Source: Xanthoparmelia taractica (taxonomy: Eukaryota; Ascomycota; Lecanoromycetes; Lecanorales; Parmeliaceae). Taken from it: a stretch of 64,000 bases of DNA. The notes under the pieces were generated by a model. That model saw only the letters and a list, made by a program, of their open reading frames with translations. It did not search any database and had not been told where the DNA came from. Position numbers and translations under genes: made by a program. This document shows positions 1 to 11,499 of the stretch, one piece after another. The stretch spans positions 1-64,000 of the forward strand of contig JANQBS010000215.1 in assembly GCA_033085395.1 (NCBI GenBank), in the 5' to 3' direction. Every line of letters starts with the position of its first letter. Within the stretch, counting starts at the first letter, position 1.

Positions 1-77
1 TTAGTATTTTAGTAGTGCTAGCCCTAGCCCTAACGGTGCATATCCCAGGGAGGTGCATATCCCAGGGAACACGTGTA
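1..77. mobile_element. Right end of a TIR element (partial, cut by window edge)
   Basis: The first 75 bases match, in inverted orientation, the terminal repeat of the element at 19631-20213. Both share a terminal CACGTG or CATGTG next to a TA dinucleotide (76-77 here), two tandem copies of a roughly 17 bp motif containing GCATATCC-like sequence (36-52 and 53-69 here), and a run of telomere-like CCCTAGCCCTAA. A TA flank with long TIRs suggests a Tc1/mariner-type non-autonomous element. The rest lies outside the window. Confidence 0.6.
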
Positions 78-563
78 AACGAAGGACCGGCGCATCTTTG
101 ACCTCCTCCGCATCACAGTTCACAATTGCAATCAATCACTAACCTTCAGACATTACGGCGTTAACACTGAAACGCAAATTTGAGCCTCTGGCTTGGTATT
201 ATAATGGATGCTTTCACAGATACAGCTTTCTACGAATGTCGATGCTCTCTCTGAGGTGTCGTAGGAAGTAATTGATTTAGTCACAAAGCTTGAGCTATCT
301 GTCCATGCAGAGACGTCGAGCTAGCATTGATTAGCATAAGACTACTGTTAACCCAATGCTCATCAACGTGACTGCTCCTCATCTTTCTGTTCATCTTAAA
401 AACATTAATCTTCTATATCGCAAACTCGCTGGTATCTTATTAAGACGAGACTCAATCCTGATCCATCAGTTTCTGATCATTTTTGTCCTCGTCGCGGAGG
501 TGAGTGCCAGGGACACCGAGAGGTGGTTCGGAAGATTGATGAAGCCTGTCAGTCGTTAGTGGA
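78..563. other. Intergenic, nothing recognised
   Basis: Short ORFs only, with no family resemblance. It probably includes 3' flank of the minus-strand gene ending at 564. Confidence 0.4.
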
Positions 564-1773
564 TCACCCGAACATGTTCCAAATGAGTTGGCCCAGGCAC
601 CTGTTCAGCTGTAGCGTTCTTAAGGCTGTAAGCTTGGCCTTCTTGGAGCGTGCTTTGAGGATCTTTCGCTCTTTATGGATTGGCGCCGCTGCTAGCATAT
701 ACTCCAACTCTGCTGAGATCTGATCACTCATCGAATGTGAGGCTGTTCCCTGGAAATGAACACGGTCAGGTGTCTGCTCCATGGCCTCCTCCGCCTGCGC
801 TGTTCCTTGTGGATACGAGTCCGCTATGTCCATGGAAGTGTCACCCTGAGGTCGGTGGTCAGTACATCGCTTAGACCTAATAGATATCGAGTCCGAGTCT
901 ACGCACCTTCTCTCTTGCATCCCTCTGTCTTTGTGCTCGGCGCCTTCTCCTGGCTGATGCCTTGCTCATTCGCTTTGTTGCCGGCTCACCAACGTCCATA
1001 GAGTTCTCATCCTAGCAAACCCAGATCAGCAAGCTCGACATTGGTACGATTTTTTGGACAGACTTACGCCGGCTTCGATAGCTGACTGAGGCTTGGGGCC
1101 TAAGCATGTAGCGGGGACATCCTTGTCTTGGGGACCTCCACGTGCTTTCCAAAAGCGTTTAAGGGCATTGCCAGTCAGCTGCGCGATGAATTAACGTCAT
1201 GCATGTGCTATCGCAGGAAAACAGTTGACCCACCTGCTTCTGAAGATACGTCCACATAGGATGAGATTCGCTGTACTCTCGTCTAACCTGCTTCCGCCAG
1301 TGGCGGGCGATGCCCCTTCGGGTGATTATGATCTGCCGCTCTTCGTGTCTCTGGAGCATGTCTTTGGTGTACTGGAGGGCCCCGAATTTGAGGTGTTCGA
1401 AGTGATGTTTGGTGTAGATGACTGGACAGACTTGCCGGCATGACAAGCTTGGACATGCATCTGGATGGTCCTCATGACTGAGAGCGTTTGAAATAATGGC
1501 ATCGCTAGGTTTCGCAGAGACAGCATTGATGCCGTTAGAAAAAGAGTCCCGGCCGTCAAGTGTAGCTCCGTGGGCTACCTCGCCCATCGCGGAGGAACCC
1601 TCCCGATGCGTAGCTGTATCTTGGCTGCGGGAACCCATCACATTGAGTTGAAAGGACAACGTCTCAGAGAAGAACATGGTGGAGAAGATAGATGTTGGAA
1701 AGAGGGGACAGGTAAACACTCGTGAGCCTATTGTGTTGACAAGATCCGCAACACCAGAATTTTGCCGGCCCAT
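564..1773 (-). CDS. Hypothetical protein, four exons, 345 aa
   Basis: Function unknown. The model is complement(564..845, 907..1011, 1068..1178, 1234..1773). All three introns (55-61 bp) are phase 0 with GT donors (GTGGGT, GTAAGT, GTGCGT) and CAG/TAG acceptors, and every join keeps one open frame, which is the main evidence for a real gene. The ATG at 1773 is the first in frame. The protein is soluble-looking, with no signal peptide or membrane segment. A basic cluster of five consecutive arginines within SARRRRRAQRQRDAREK (third exon) could be a nuclear localisation signal, and a second basic stretch lies near the C-terminus (KARSKKAKL). The first exon may hide another intron near its 5' end, because its N-terminal third is hydrophobic and irregular. 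It lies in a gene-poor, repeat-flanked region, so it may be lineage-specific. Confidence 0.55.
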
Positions 1774-3675
1774 TCACAGGGCTCCTTCTCGAAACAAACC
1801 TATAGTTCAGCGGCCGCTATTTAACGGCAAATTTGGCTAAATCTATATTAAAGAGTCTAATAAAAGAGTGATCGAAATAGGACATTTGACAGGCGTACAA
1901 CTTAAGGTAAAATGGAAGTTCAAATACTAACACCTACCCTTGGCGTTACAAGACACTCTGAGCTGCTATGATCGGTCAATATTTCTCGGGGCGAGAGCTA
2001 CACTACGGGCACGACGTGGATGGCTATATACTGCTATAGTATTATCAGCATATAGCAAACTGCTTACTCTGTAACGTGGAGGAGCTATGGAGGTTTTTGA
2101 GATTCTAGACATGCTTACGACTTAGGCATTCCGACATTTACCGGCAAATAATGCCTCAGTGGCTACGCGATGCTTTGTAAAGTACTCCCTGTTCCGGATC
2201 ATGCGGTCGGAATACAATTTCCAAGACGAAGGGACGAAGTAGATCCTTCTTAATGCAAAGACAAATCTTTGCCTCCTTTTAGACGCAGTATTTTTCGCCG
2301 ACGATTGCTGTCTTGCTCTTCTTGGCATCTTGTATGATGGCCTTGAGGACCACGTGCCGCCACGACCCTCTCCGCTTGAGACTTGTCGACTAGGGCTACA
2401 ACATATTCAGCTCTTCCCGATATGTGTAGACGTACACGGATAGGTACCCCGGTCGCTGATTGAGTTCTGCGATCTCAGTTCCATTCAATCCGCTCATAAG
2501 CTCAGTAGGCGGAGTATGTGTGGAGATGGGCCGAGAGATGAGCATAGTCTCCTCGATTCTATCTTCAACAGAGCGAAATATTGGGTTTCAGAAAAAGGGT
2601 CAGTATGTGCAGCTTCAAGTGTATTTTCTAATCAACGACCAGCTTGCTCTGCTTTATCACCCGAGTCACCAGTAGTGGCCTTGTTCATTCCGGAGTTGCG
2701 ATGGCACACCTACTTCTTGCTTGAAAAGCCTCATATATAAATACACATGTCTTACGAGCCTGGATCAGGAGGTACTCTGAACCTGAGGTACGCACTGTTT
2801 GGGGGGCTTGTGGCTGCTGGGATTCTACAGCCCAGGGCACCTGCATAAACATGCATACTCTCAGAGCTTCGCAGCTTGTGAGAACGAGACGCACGTCTTA
2901 TTGAATGACCAGTGTGCCCTTTCTCCACTCTCAATTTTCCTTTGCTTTTTTCTTGGAGTATAGCCCTTTTCAGGTCGTATCTAGCCTAGCCAAATACTCT
3001 TCGAATGCTGGAGGTTTAGCTTAGATTTTGCGGTCAGCTTCGATGCTTCTGAGTTTTCCCAGTACTTCTGAAGGTGGATACCTGTCCATGCTTGAAAGCA
3101 CCAATTTGCTAAAGGACCAGTAGAGTTCGATATCGAGGCGGCTGACTACCTATCTCTGTAGCCTATTGAAAACCACAATGTCACGATGGTGCCATTGTCG
3201 GACTTGGAATAACTTTGGGAGTAGAGGAGCACCATGACATTGCCGCTGAGAAAGCGGGAACCGTGCTTTTTTTGGAGGATTGGCCGACAACCTATGGCCA
3301 TCTTTGCGAGCGCTAGCTCTAGAAGCCACGATATGCTATGTTCGTAGGGTCTTAGGGATAAGAGCGAGGCCAAATTGACGAGAGCATTGCTGGAGACGAG
3401 TTGTTCATGGGACTTCATAGGTAGCGGCAGCGATCCACGCTCAAGAGGCCACGAGGCAGCCTTATTCAATGTGTTGACCGGCGGCAAAGGTGCCCCACGT
3501 CCACTGCGTCTTAGTCAAGTCGAAAGGTTTCTCCCTAACACCTCTTTCATTGAACGCGCACAACCAATTGAAACACGCTCTCACGCTATCCAACCCACTT
3601 CAGGCTCTTAGAAATCATTCTAGATCCAGTTCCTAGTACTTTACGATCATCTAAACCGTTAAATCGAGCCCCGCC
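1774..3675. other. Intergenic, 1.9 kb
   Basis: No convincing gene. One short basic minus-strand ORF with an ATG (2122-2328, 68 codons) has no recognisable features. Other open frames here start at non-ATG codons or are short. Confidence 0.4.
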
Positions 3676-5069
3676 ATGGCCAAAGATGCACACCAGGTCC
3701 GCTGCAGAATCCTACCAGTCGTATGGGTGAGAGACCGATTCGAGCAACATCATCGGAGTATCACAGCGTATGCAAGAGAGCTCATAGAGAGAAACTTTAT
3801 GAAAGGCATTGACGTTGACAGAGACGACGTCGTGCACCACTGGTGGCTTTTGGTAGATCGTGTTTTTTCCAAGGGAAATCCCGATCGCGAGAAATACATC
3901 TCACAGGTATGCCGTGTCTCGCAGCCCTATTCGTGAAGTATATGGAGCCGACTTAATATCCTATTACAGATATACAGTCCCAATTTCAACGAATTTTGGG
4001 TCCAGCGCCACGTTCTCAATGGAATTTTTGAGCAGCAGGACGTTGAAGGCTTCCGACGAGCTGAACGTGGTAGCACTCGCGCTGAAAAGAAGGCCCATCC
4101 GGGACTGGTCATACTAGAAAGGGATGGGATCGAGACCTTGGTACCTGGTGTGGACTTTGCCGCACTAAAAAACATCAAGTACCGAACCTTCGTGCGGGCA
4201 GTCTTGGAGGCCAACCATCCTAGAATGATCATGCTCGCAGAAATGCAAATGATCTGGGATGCATTGGTCTACAAGCTTTTTAGGTTCGAGTGCGCCTGCA
4301 CCAAAGAAAGCAAAGCCAACGAGGTACCTTATCCGTATCTTCACAAACTTAATTATCTTTACCCGTGACTAATATTGCGCAGAGTATGGGCATCGATGGC
4401 TTCACTCCAGCACAGTTCAACCAGCTCGTGTTGGATGTTAGGACTGGTGTCCCCCCTCATCGGCCTTCGCTTGTTGTCACGCTGCCTGTCCCTCGGAGCA
4501 CATATCCACGCAAGAGGAAGACCACTCATAGCGACTCTGAGACCGATGATGATGACAGTGGGTCGGAAATGGTACTCTCAACACCCCAAGGATGCGATTG
4601 AAGGGTGCTGATTTGAGTCAATAGGATCGCTCATCGACTGCGCAAAGACAGAGGCTGAGGTCTAAAAGAGTACACTCATCGGGCCCAGGCGTCGACACTG
4701 GCGTTCCAGGAAAGTACCACCTCTCCTTGCTTCCATGTAAATGCAGTTTCTAAGACTTGAGCAGGCTACCCACACCTAGCATCTCTGGATAGGTCTGCTC
4801 CGATGCCCGCAGACCAGCTGCCTTCGTTCCCAAGCATCTCCACCAGGCCAGCCATGACACCTCACTCAACCTTTGCACCTGAACACGAGTGCCTTGACCC
4901 GCAGCTCCTAGGCCAATCCAGTGAACAGGCGACCGCAGAAGCAGTTGGTAATGGCCTCGCTACGAGCGCGGTGGCTGGACTACCACAAATGCCTGACACC
5001 GTTGGAGACTTCGGGCGTGAGGATGATGACCAAGAGCAAATAGGAGCGTGGAGCCTAGGTAGCCTTTGA
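3676..5069 (+). CDS. Hypothetical protein, five exons, 379 aa
   Basis: Function unknown. The model is join(3676..3906, 3970..4323, 4383..4571, 4625..4713, 4793..5069). The introns are 53-79 bp with GTATGC, GTACCT, GTACTC and GTACCA donors, and all joins preserve frame (1140 nt in total). The start codon context is GCCATGG, a good fungal start. The N-terminal half is compact and charged, with a conserved-looking core DVDRDDVVHHWW near residues 46-57. The C-terminal half is Ser/Pro-rich and disordered, with an acidic run ETDDDDSGSE after a basic PRKRKT. A diverged copy of the VHHW-coding segment is found on the opposite strand at 7779-7812, so this looks like a member of a decaying local family. 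A nuclear or DNA-associated role would be a guess. Confidence 0.6.
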
Positions 5070-6600
5070 ATTTCTCGGTGCGACGTCATGAAGGAGAGCG
5101 TCAAAGTTGATGAGCTTGGCAACGGATGTGCTATATGCTGCAAGAGTGGCGCTGATGTATAAGCCAAGGCAAGACATTAGCATCTGGACTTTACTGTTTG
5201 TGCAGTGATAATGACCTTGAAGGTCAGAATTGTCAAGTAGATTCCTACCAAGCCACCAATTAGTAATCGATGCATTGCACTTTCTAGGCTAGAACAGTCC
5301 TCTTCGAGAACGTAATATGAATCTAATGCTACTCCAAAGATTGAGTACTATGAGAGAGTAAAGATCAACCTTGTGGAGCTGAGTGGCGAGTGTTGTGTTG
5401 GATTAAAAGGTATATATAATTAATAGATTGAATCTTATAATGAAATCGGGCAACTTGGCCTAGAGGTTAAATATACAAGTGCCAAGTGTGAAATGGGGCG
5501 ATGCGCGAGTGCACTCACCATGGAACAGCTCGATTTTTTCCCTCTTCCTTTTTTGAATTCTGGGAACGTTCAAGGTAGTCATGATTATCTCGTTCAGCTT
5601 TTTATTTGTCTATCTTTTGTTGCCTTTTTGCCCTTCTATCGTGGGTTCTAGAGCTATCTTTTTCTTTTCAAAAACCCCAGCCTTCTTCTAATTGGTCAGA
5701 ATCCCGCTTAGCGAGTTGCCCTTTCTCTACGTGCGAAGAAGCGTAGCAACTCTTTCCAACGACTTTAAGACACCTTCAAAGCCGACAAAAAAAAATTGAA
5801 GTTCCTGATGCTTACGAGACCCATAACCGCTTCTGCTGCCAGACTCTGTGAAAGGACTTCGCAAGTCACCTTGGCATTTGTTCAACACTCGAGAATCTGC
5901 TCTTGGAATCACCAGCGCTTACCGTAAACACACGACTGTCTCCAACTCTTCCGACCGTGCCAAATCTTCCCAGAATATGACCCCGTTGAAGACTTGACCA
6001 TGTCACATACTCATGGACTTTCCACGCCAGCGTGACGCCTTTCGACTCAGCGTGCCCCCGGCTCAACTCACGTACAAGACGCGGCAGTTCGACGAGCTTT
6101 TCATCATGGAATTTTCATCTTAACAATATCCGTACGCAGGGTCTCACTGGTGATTAAAGGAAGAAGCCATGCAGTTTTAATGAATAGACGTTGGGAAGCT
6201 CCAATCCAAACCAAATATACTTTTACGGAGATCGTTACAACGAGGAGGCAATTTTGAAGGAGTTTTATTTCGCTAAGAGAAACAGAGTATATCTAATAAC
6301 AGACCGAGTCAGCCAGACGTGTACACCGAGCCCCCTAATAGGGGATCCTCGTGTCCCATAGCCATCTCCATCACCGCTACGAGCCATCGCATAACTGTCA
6401 AGAACCAACTCGATGTATCTCCTCCGCCATAAACGCGTCTCCACGAACGCATAAAGCCTCCAACTCCACCTCTGATTTCAAAGGTTGTATACTGGATTGG
6501 AGGTCAATGTGGTCTCATATGAAGTAAACAATGATTGCTTAGTTGGTTAAGAAGATTGGACTAACTACCTTAGCTGGGATATGGAAAAATGCCAAAGGCG
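5070..6600. other. Intergenic with a possible decayed minus-strand coding stretch
   Basis: On the minus strand from about 6105 down to 5780 an open frame without an in-frame ATG can be joined across a GTAAGC...AAG intron (about 5922-5873) to give roughly 100 codons. It is not like any family I recognise. It may be a fragment or an exon of an unresolved gene. The rest shows nothing. Confidence 0.25.
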
Positions 6601-6844
6601 CTGATCGCCCTGCCTCTATTGGCTGAATTCCAACAGTATACCTATTCTCCCCTGTCCGGCCAAAGGGTCTCTCCGCACTTTCATCCAACATGTAAAAGGA
6701 ACCATATGCAACCTTCTGTCAATGTTGTGCTTTTCGACCCAATCCATCTCGGTGCACGAAGTGACACAGTCTTCTGTACAATCCATGCCTTGATGAAGTG
6801 CTTGGTATAGTAAGCCCATCCGGGGATGAGTATCTTCGCCATCA

Positions 6845-7870
6845 TCATCCTCTAAAGTAGCTTGAGCTATAGGAGGGATAACCAAGGAATGGGGACAGCA
6901 TGTCTATGATAGGATAAATGGTTAGCTGCATGATCAATCCGAGTGTAGCTATGATTCCTCGACGTACTGTGGGGAACTCAATGATGGATCGAATGAAATT
7001 AGTATCGAGTTTGGATAGAATTCTACTATGGTGTTTGTATGAGAAGTGTGTGCATGCTAAGTACATTTGTACGGTAGAGGCTAGTGCCGTGACAGTCAAA
7101 TCGTGATAGAATGTTCTTTCAAACTTCAAGGACCTTGAGATAGGTATCCATACATTGTAGCTACTAATTCGAGCGGAAAATGACGATCAGAAACCGACAC
7201 GTGTAGAGATATAAGGGGTCGATTTCCGACTCTGCGCTGAATAATATCTTTACCAGCTCCCTGAATGATGCGATAGCCGAATTGACTGGCTTGCTGATGG
7301 ATATAGCGGCGAGTGAGGAAGCCAAAGGAGTAATGGTTGTCGATAGGCGGGCACGCTGGACCGTAGGGGTGTATTTGCGGGCTACCGAAAGCGAATTGAC
7401 AGGGCGAGGGACGCTGCGGGCGGCAGCGATAGGGCGAAGGGAGGCAGGAATGCGAGAGGTCGAGGAAGAGGTACACCAGACCTGACATCCAAGACGAGCT
7501 GGTCGTACTGTAATTCGTCGGGATTTCATCAGGATAGAGATGGCCTTGTCCACCTCGACACTGGGACTCCGAGAAAGGAGGCTCCTCAAATTGCCCAACG
7601 TCAGTTTCGCCGCTTGGAGTTGCGCGAGAAGCACAGGTCGTCCATGAGCGTGAAGAAGACGCGCATCCGACTCATAGAAGTATGCGCCGTATAGACCTTG
7701 GATTAGTGGCTCGCTACCTGTCGTAACGTAGGCCACCTCGTATTTGAAAAAGTCAATGCTGCAGTTTGCGCTTTGGAGACCAGTGATGCACGACGTCTTC
7801 TCTGTCAAAGTCGACCCGCTCGAGCCTTTGCATATGCTGTGATAATCCTACGCCGCTCTTCGACTTGCGC
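6845..7870 (-). pseudogene. Unresolved or degenerate gene-like region
   Basis: A 200-codon minus-strand frame (about 7840-7164) is open but lacks an ATG. It is bounded upstream by a TAG that doubles as a possible splice acceptor, and a second hydrophobic frame (7129-6845) follows. A different frame across 7870-7745 carries the peptide core DFDREDVVHHW, near-identical to part of the 3676-5069 gene, but stops about nine codons later. Conflicting frames with coding character suggest a decayed member of the 3676-5069 gene family, or a multi-exon gene that I could not splice. No function is assigned. Confidence 0.3.
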
Positions 7871-9530
7871 CCGTATTTATATACCGGATAAGATCCTGTG
7901 GTGGATCCAACAAGAATCCTGATCATCCGAGTCTCTTCTCCATCTTTCGCTGTTCTGGACCGGGCATCGTGTCCAGGGATTAAATCAGCGAGAGATGCGT
8001 GTTGAGAGGTTGGAGAGTGTGAAAAGAATATACGAGATTGAGATGGTGAATGTGATCCAGAGACCCCCGTAAGTGCCTGAGGTAATCAGGAAAGGGTGAA
8101 GGTATATATATTTGTAAATAATACTGTGTTCGAAGAAGAAATCGAATTTTCCCGGATTTGTAGACGATCACAGTTCAGGATCAAAGCATGTATTTGGAGA
8201 GACAGAAAGTCTGCCAATGATGAGCGATAATGCTGGAAGGCTGTGCAAAGATGAAGAAGGACATAATTAGAAGCCAAGCTGTTGCGACCTGTGCCCAAAC
8301 ATGGGGATGTTATATCTCTGAGGCAGGCTTCCTTCTCGCTGGGAGTCAACACATTGGTGCATTTTTCCATTTGAGCGTGGATCTTCGAGCTATCCTTCAC
8401 GTCGCCTTTGAACCTGAATCTGTTAGGGTAAGAATTTCCACATTGCCATAATTCGTGGAATAGTCATGGCCGGCAAGCTTTTCCCCACAATGAAATGCTG
8501 ACCGGTGCTGGAATACCCGTAGGTATTCTTCGTGAGGGAGCAGAACTAATCCTTGCTGTGTTGAAAAAGAGTATCAGTTAATTCGTCCTAGTTCACGTCC
8601 ATCCGTGTCTCCATCGTTCACATCATCCTCCAGAACGGTTGGAGCGGGGGAGGTAACAAGGTGCGCTAAGAGACGGTCTGTGTCCTCTTTTGGTGTGCCC
8701 CACAGGGATCCGATGCTTTCTGCAGACCTTGCAGGGACAATTATCCATCTGCAGCGGCTGCTGGACGAAATTTATATGCGCGACGAATTGCGCAAACGAG
8801 ACCAAAATTTTACTGCTAGGGTGGCTAAAAACGTGCCAATCCATCTTCCGATTCCGAGCGGATTCTGTCAGCGAATGTTGGATGACGAACCCTTGCACGC
8901 TTACATCGCCCCCCACGTTGGGATGGCCAGACACTATAGCCATCTGGCATTTTTGTATATGTTGTGCCTCACATCTCCATGAAGGCCTCCTCGTCTGTGC
9001 ATTTCTCCCAGAATGCCTCAGCAAGTAGATGGCGGTTTCTAGGAGAGCCGTAAGTGACCAGGATAGGCTCAGATCGAGAGCTTCGGGCACAACCACCACC
9101 AAGGCCGGTAAGACGATTCTAATACTGATCTGCCTCCGTTCCACCATCTCCCTCATCTTTTTAGTCTCCTTACTCCCTGTCATCCCCAGAGCCTGCTCTG
9201 CTACCGCTTCGTCAGCGTAGTTTGGCGTCCTTAGAGCGTTTCCTCAGCGACAGTTCCGCCGAGAGATATCGCAGTCTGGTCCGATTGAGCGCATCGCACG
9301 CATAGCTGGAGGGGATACCGCCAGGAGAAGTCGAATTGGTGCATGAGACTGTAGTATATATTATTGGAAACATCGACCAGGATAGCATCCTGTATTCTGT
9401 CATGGATTCCATATCGTTTGCTTTTCTTTACTGTTGTAAAGTATTCAGTGAAGGAATAGTTGGATTAAGATTGATCAAGAGTTCATAGAAGATGACTTCA
9501 AAAGCACGGTTGGGTATGGATAGAGTGATA
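7871..9530. other. Gene-poor stretch with unassigned open frames
   Basis: Open frames exist on both strands, the longest on minus at 8623-9183 and on plus at 8605-8982. They overlap each other and none has a family signature or a clear splice structure. I do not call a gene. Confidence 0.3.
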
Positions 9531-9539
9531 TTCCCTTTC

Positions 9540-10800
9540 TCAAGAGACTCTGTGTTGAGCTTGAGTGTGACAAGCTCTTTTGACGGCTGAAAGAGACCGC
9601 CTTTTCATTGGGAAAAGTCCTGGCCGCGTCCCCTGAATGCATGCGAATGAGTAGGGGCTTGGCCATCGAGTTGCGAAGGTGTTATATAAGATGCTGGAAC
9701 ACAAGTTGGAAAGAATCCGACTGGGTAATCCTCTACTGTATACCTTTGCCAGGTTGTCTCTGTGCGCCAGTCCTGTACCAGCGCTCCCCCCGTTAGCCAT
9801 CGCAAACCCACAGATTTCTGCCTTTGCAGCCGCAAAATCCCAGATAGCCCGTAGAGTAGCGTCGGGGTATCCATCGTATGGGAAGCTTTTGGCGTAATTT
9901 TCCGAAAAGGAAGCGATACAGGAGCTAGTGCTCGTTCGGATTTCGAAGATTGGCCATGAGATGCTGGAACGCAAGTTGAGGAAAGAATCCGTCTGGGTAG
10001 TCCTCAGCTGTATACCTTTACCAGGTCGTCTCTGTGCGCCAGTCCTGTGCCAGCGCTCGAAGATTTGACATCAGCTGCTGGAACGCAAGTTGGACAGATT
10101 TTGTCTGGGTAGTCCTCAACTGCATGCCTTTCCCAGGTTGTCCCTGTACGCCAGTTCTGTCCCATTGCTCCTCCCGTTCGCCATGGCAAACCCACCGATT
10201 GATATTGTAATCCCCAGAACGCGGAGAAGCCAGCTCCCTTGTGGTATTGATCTGCCAGGTCCGTTCAAACAGCAGAAAGGTGTCCTCAGGCGTCCCCCAG
10301 GATTCCGGAGAGGAAAACCGGGAGCAGACGAGCGCCAACCTCCCTAGACGTATTTCAGTCATAAGTGATGAATCACTGAGCAACAGGACAAACAACACTC
10401 ACTCCGCACTCACGCACGCGGCACTGCCCAGAAACTCAGAGGACACTTGTCGCACGCCAGCTTCCGAAATATCAGTCACTGAGCACACTATATGACTTTT
10501 TCGAACAGTGAAGACTCACCTTGGCAACCATTTGCGCCTCGCAAGTCTCTGGACGACGCTAGGCTCCTTGGCATCTGGTGAAAAGCCCACCATTTTCAGC
10601 CTTCCGGCCAGCTCATTGATGAACTGCGCCGTGTCCTGAGACGCGTCCCTATTCAGTGGTAGGAACACTGCTCTCGTGTTTGACGACGGCTGCGCAAGCC
10701 CGCAGGATCCGCAGTCTCAGTTGGCTCGACCTGCTTTTCTGTTTTCAAGGCGTTGGGTTGTTCCTCTAGGCTCTTGATTTTCTCCGTTCGGCGGTGCCGA
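9540..10800 (-). pseudogene. Degenerate gene-like region containing three repeat copies
   Basis: Reading the minus strand, 10,690-10,520 encodes a coding-like stretch (core QDTAQFINELAGRLKMVGF) ending at a GTGAGT donor. Several open blocks follow (10,340-10,020 and 9974-9540). The downstream acceptors cannot be joined without a frame break, and the repeated 100-120 bp unit described separately shifts frame between copies. Best read as a gene broken by local duplication. The family is unknown. Confidence 0.3.
9691..10195. repeat. Three diverged copies of a 100-122 bp direct repeat
   Basis: Copy A 9691-9810, copy B 9961-10060 and copy C 10074-10195 all begin with TGCTGGAACRCAAGTTG and share the GTCTGGGTAGTCCTC and CGCCAGTYCTGT cores. 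B is truncated at its right end, while A and C both run on to GGCAAACCCA or GCAAACCCA. B and C are nearly adjacent, and A lies about 150 bp away. Confidence 0.75.
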
Positions 10801-11499
10801 GTATGGTGGAGAGACTATATGATATATAGATGTAAGAGAGGAGATTATATAAGAACAACCCTTTGATACACGTCAAAGAACAATATAGAAGAAATGATAG
10901 TGTAGGAGGCCTTCGATAGATGGATGGATGGCTGTGTGTATGAAAGAAGAAAGAAGAAAAAAAAAAGCAGGAGAAGTAGGGGGTTTAAATACCCACCAGC
11001 GCCGGAGATGATTCCCGGAAGGGGAGAATGAATGTTTCATGCACAGGTGACAATGTGGAAATGATGCATGACCCCAATGAATCCTAGCAGTTGTGTTATT
11101 CGATGCCTGATGAATGGACACGCACATGTGACTCGTGGCAAATGAAGCATGACGCCAATGAATGCTAGGAATTTTGTTATTCACCGCTTGATTTATATTG
11201 ACAGAGTGACCAACAGACTCGTACAATTGTGTTACTGGGTTTTTGTGAAGAGAAGACATTGAGACATCACCATGCTAATATCATATACTGTGAAGTTGCA
11301 TAAATGATGGTCTCGACATGTGAAAGAAGCCTGTGTCGAACGATGCAGTTCGCTATGTACATACCCTAAACCGATGTGAATGCATCTCGAGTGACAATAT
11401 ATGCTCTTGTTCCCCTTACCTTAATGTACAATGCCAATGCTTGATTTTCATGTAGTTAATGCATCGCTTCACTTTCTCGGGATTACCAAGATTTTCTTA
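10196..11499. other. Intergenic upstream of the alpha-adaptin 3' end
   Basis: Contains part of the degenerate region above and an 81 bp tandem duplication (listed separately). No intact gene is seen. A poly-A run lies at about 10,960. Confidence 0.4.
11041..11203. repeat. 81 bp tandem duplication
   Basis: Unit 1 starts at 11041 (GCACAGGTGAC) and unit 2 at 11122 (GCACATGTGAC). Both continue through GCATGACNCCAATGAAT, CTAG and TTGTTATTC blocks at the same spacing. They are diverged, with roughly three-quarters of positions matching by eye. Confidence 0.6.

Noticed and set aside
5456..5466. TGGCCTAGAGG, a good tRNA A-box
   Set aside because: No B-box or cloverleaf follows at a suitable distance.
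8623..9183. 186-codon minus-strand frame, overlapped by a 125-codon plus-strand frame (8605-8982)
   Set aside because: Neither has a family motif, signal or splice context; I could not decide which, if either, is coding.
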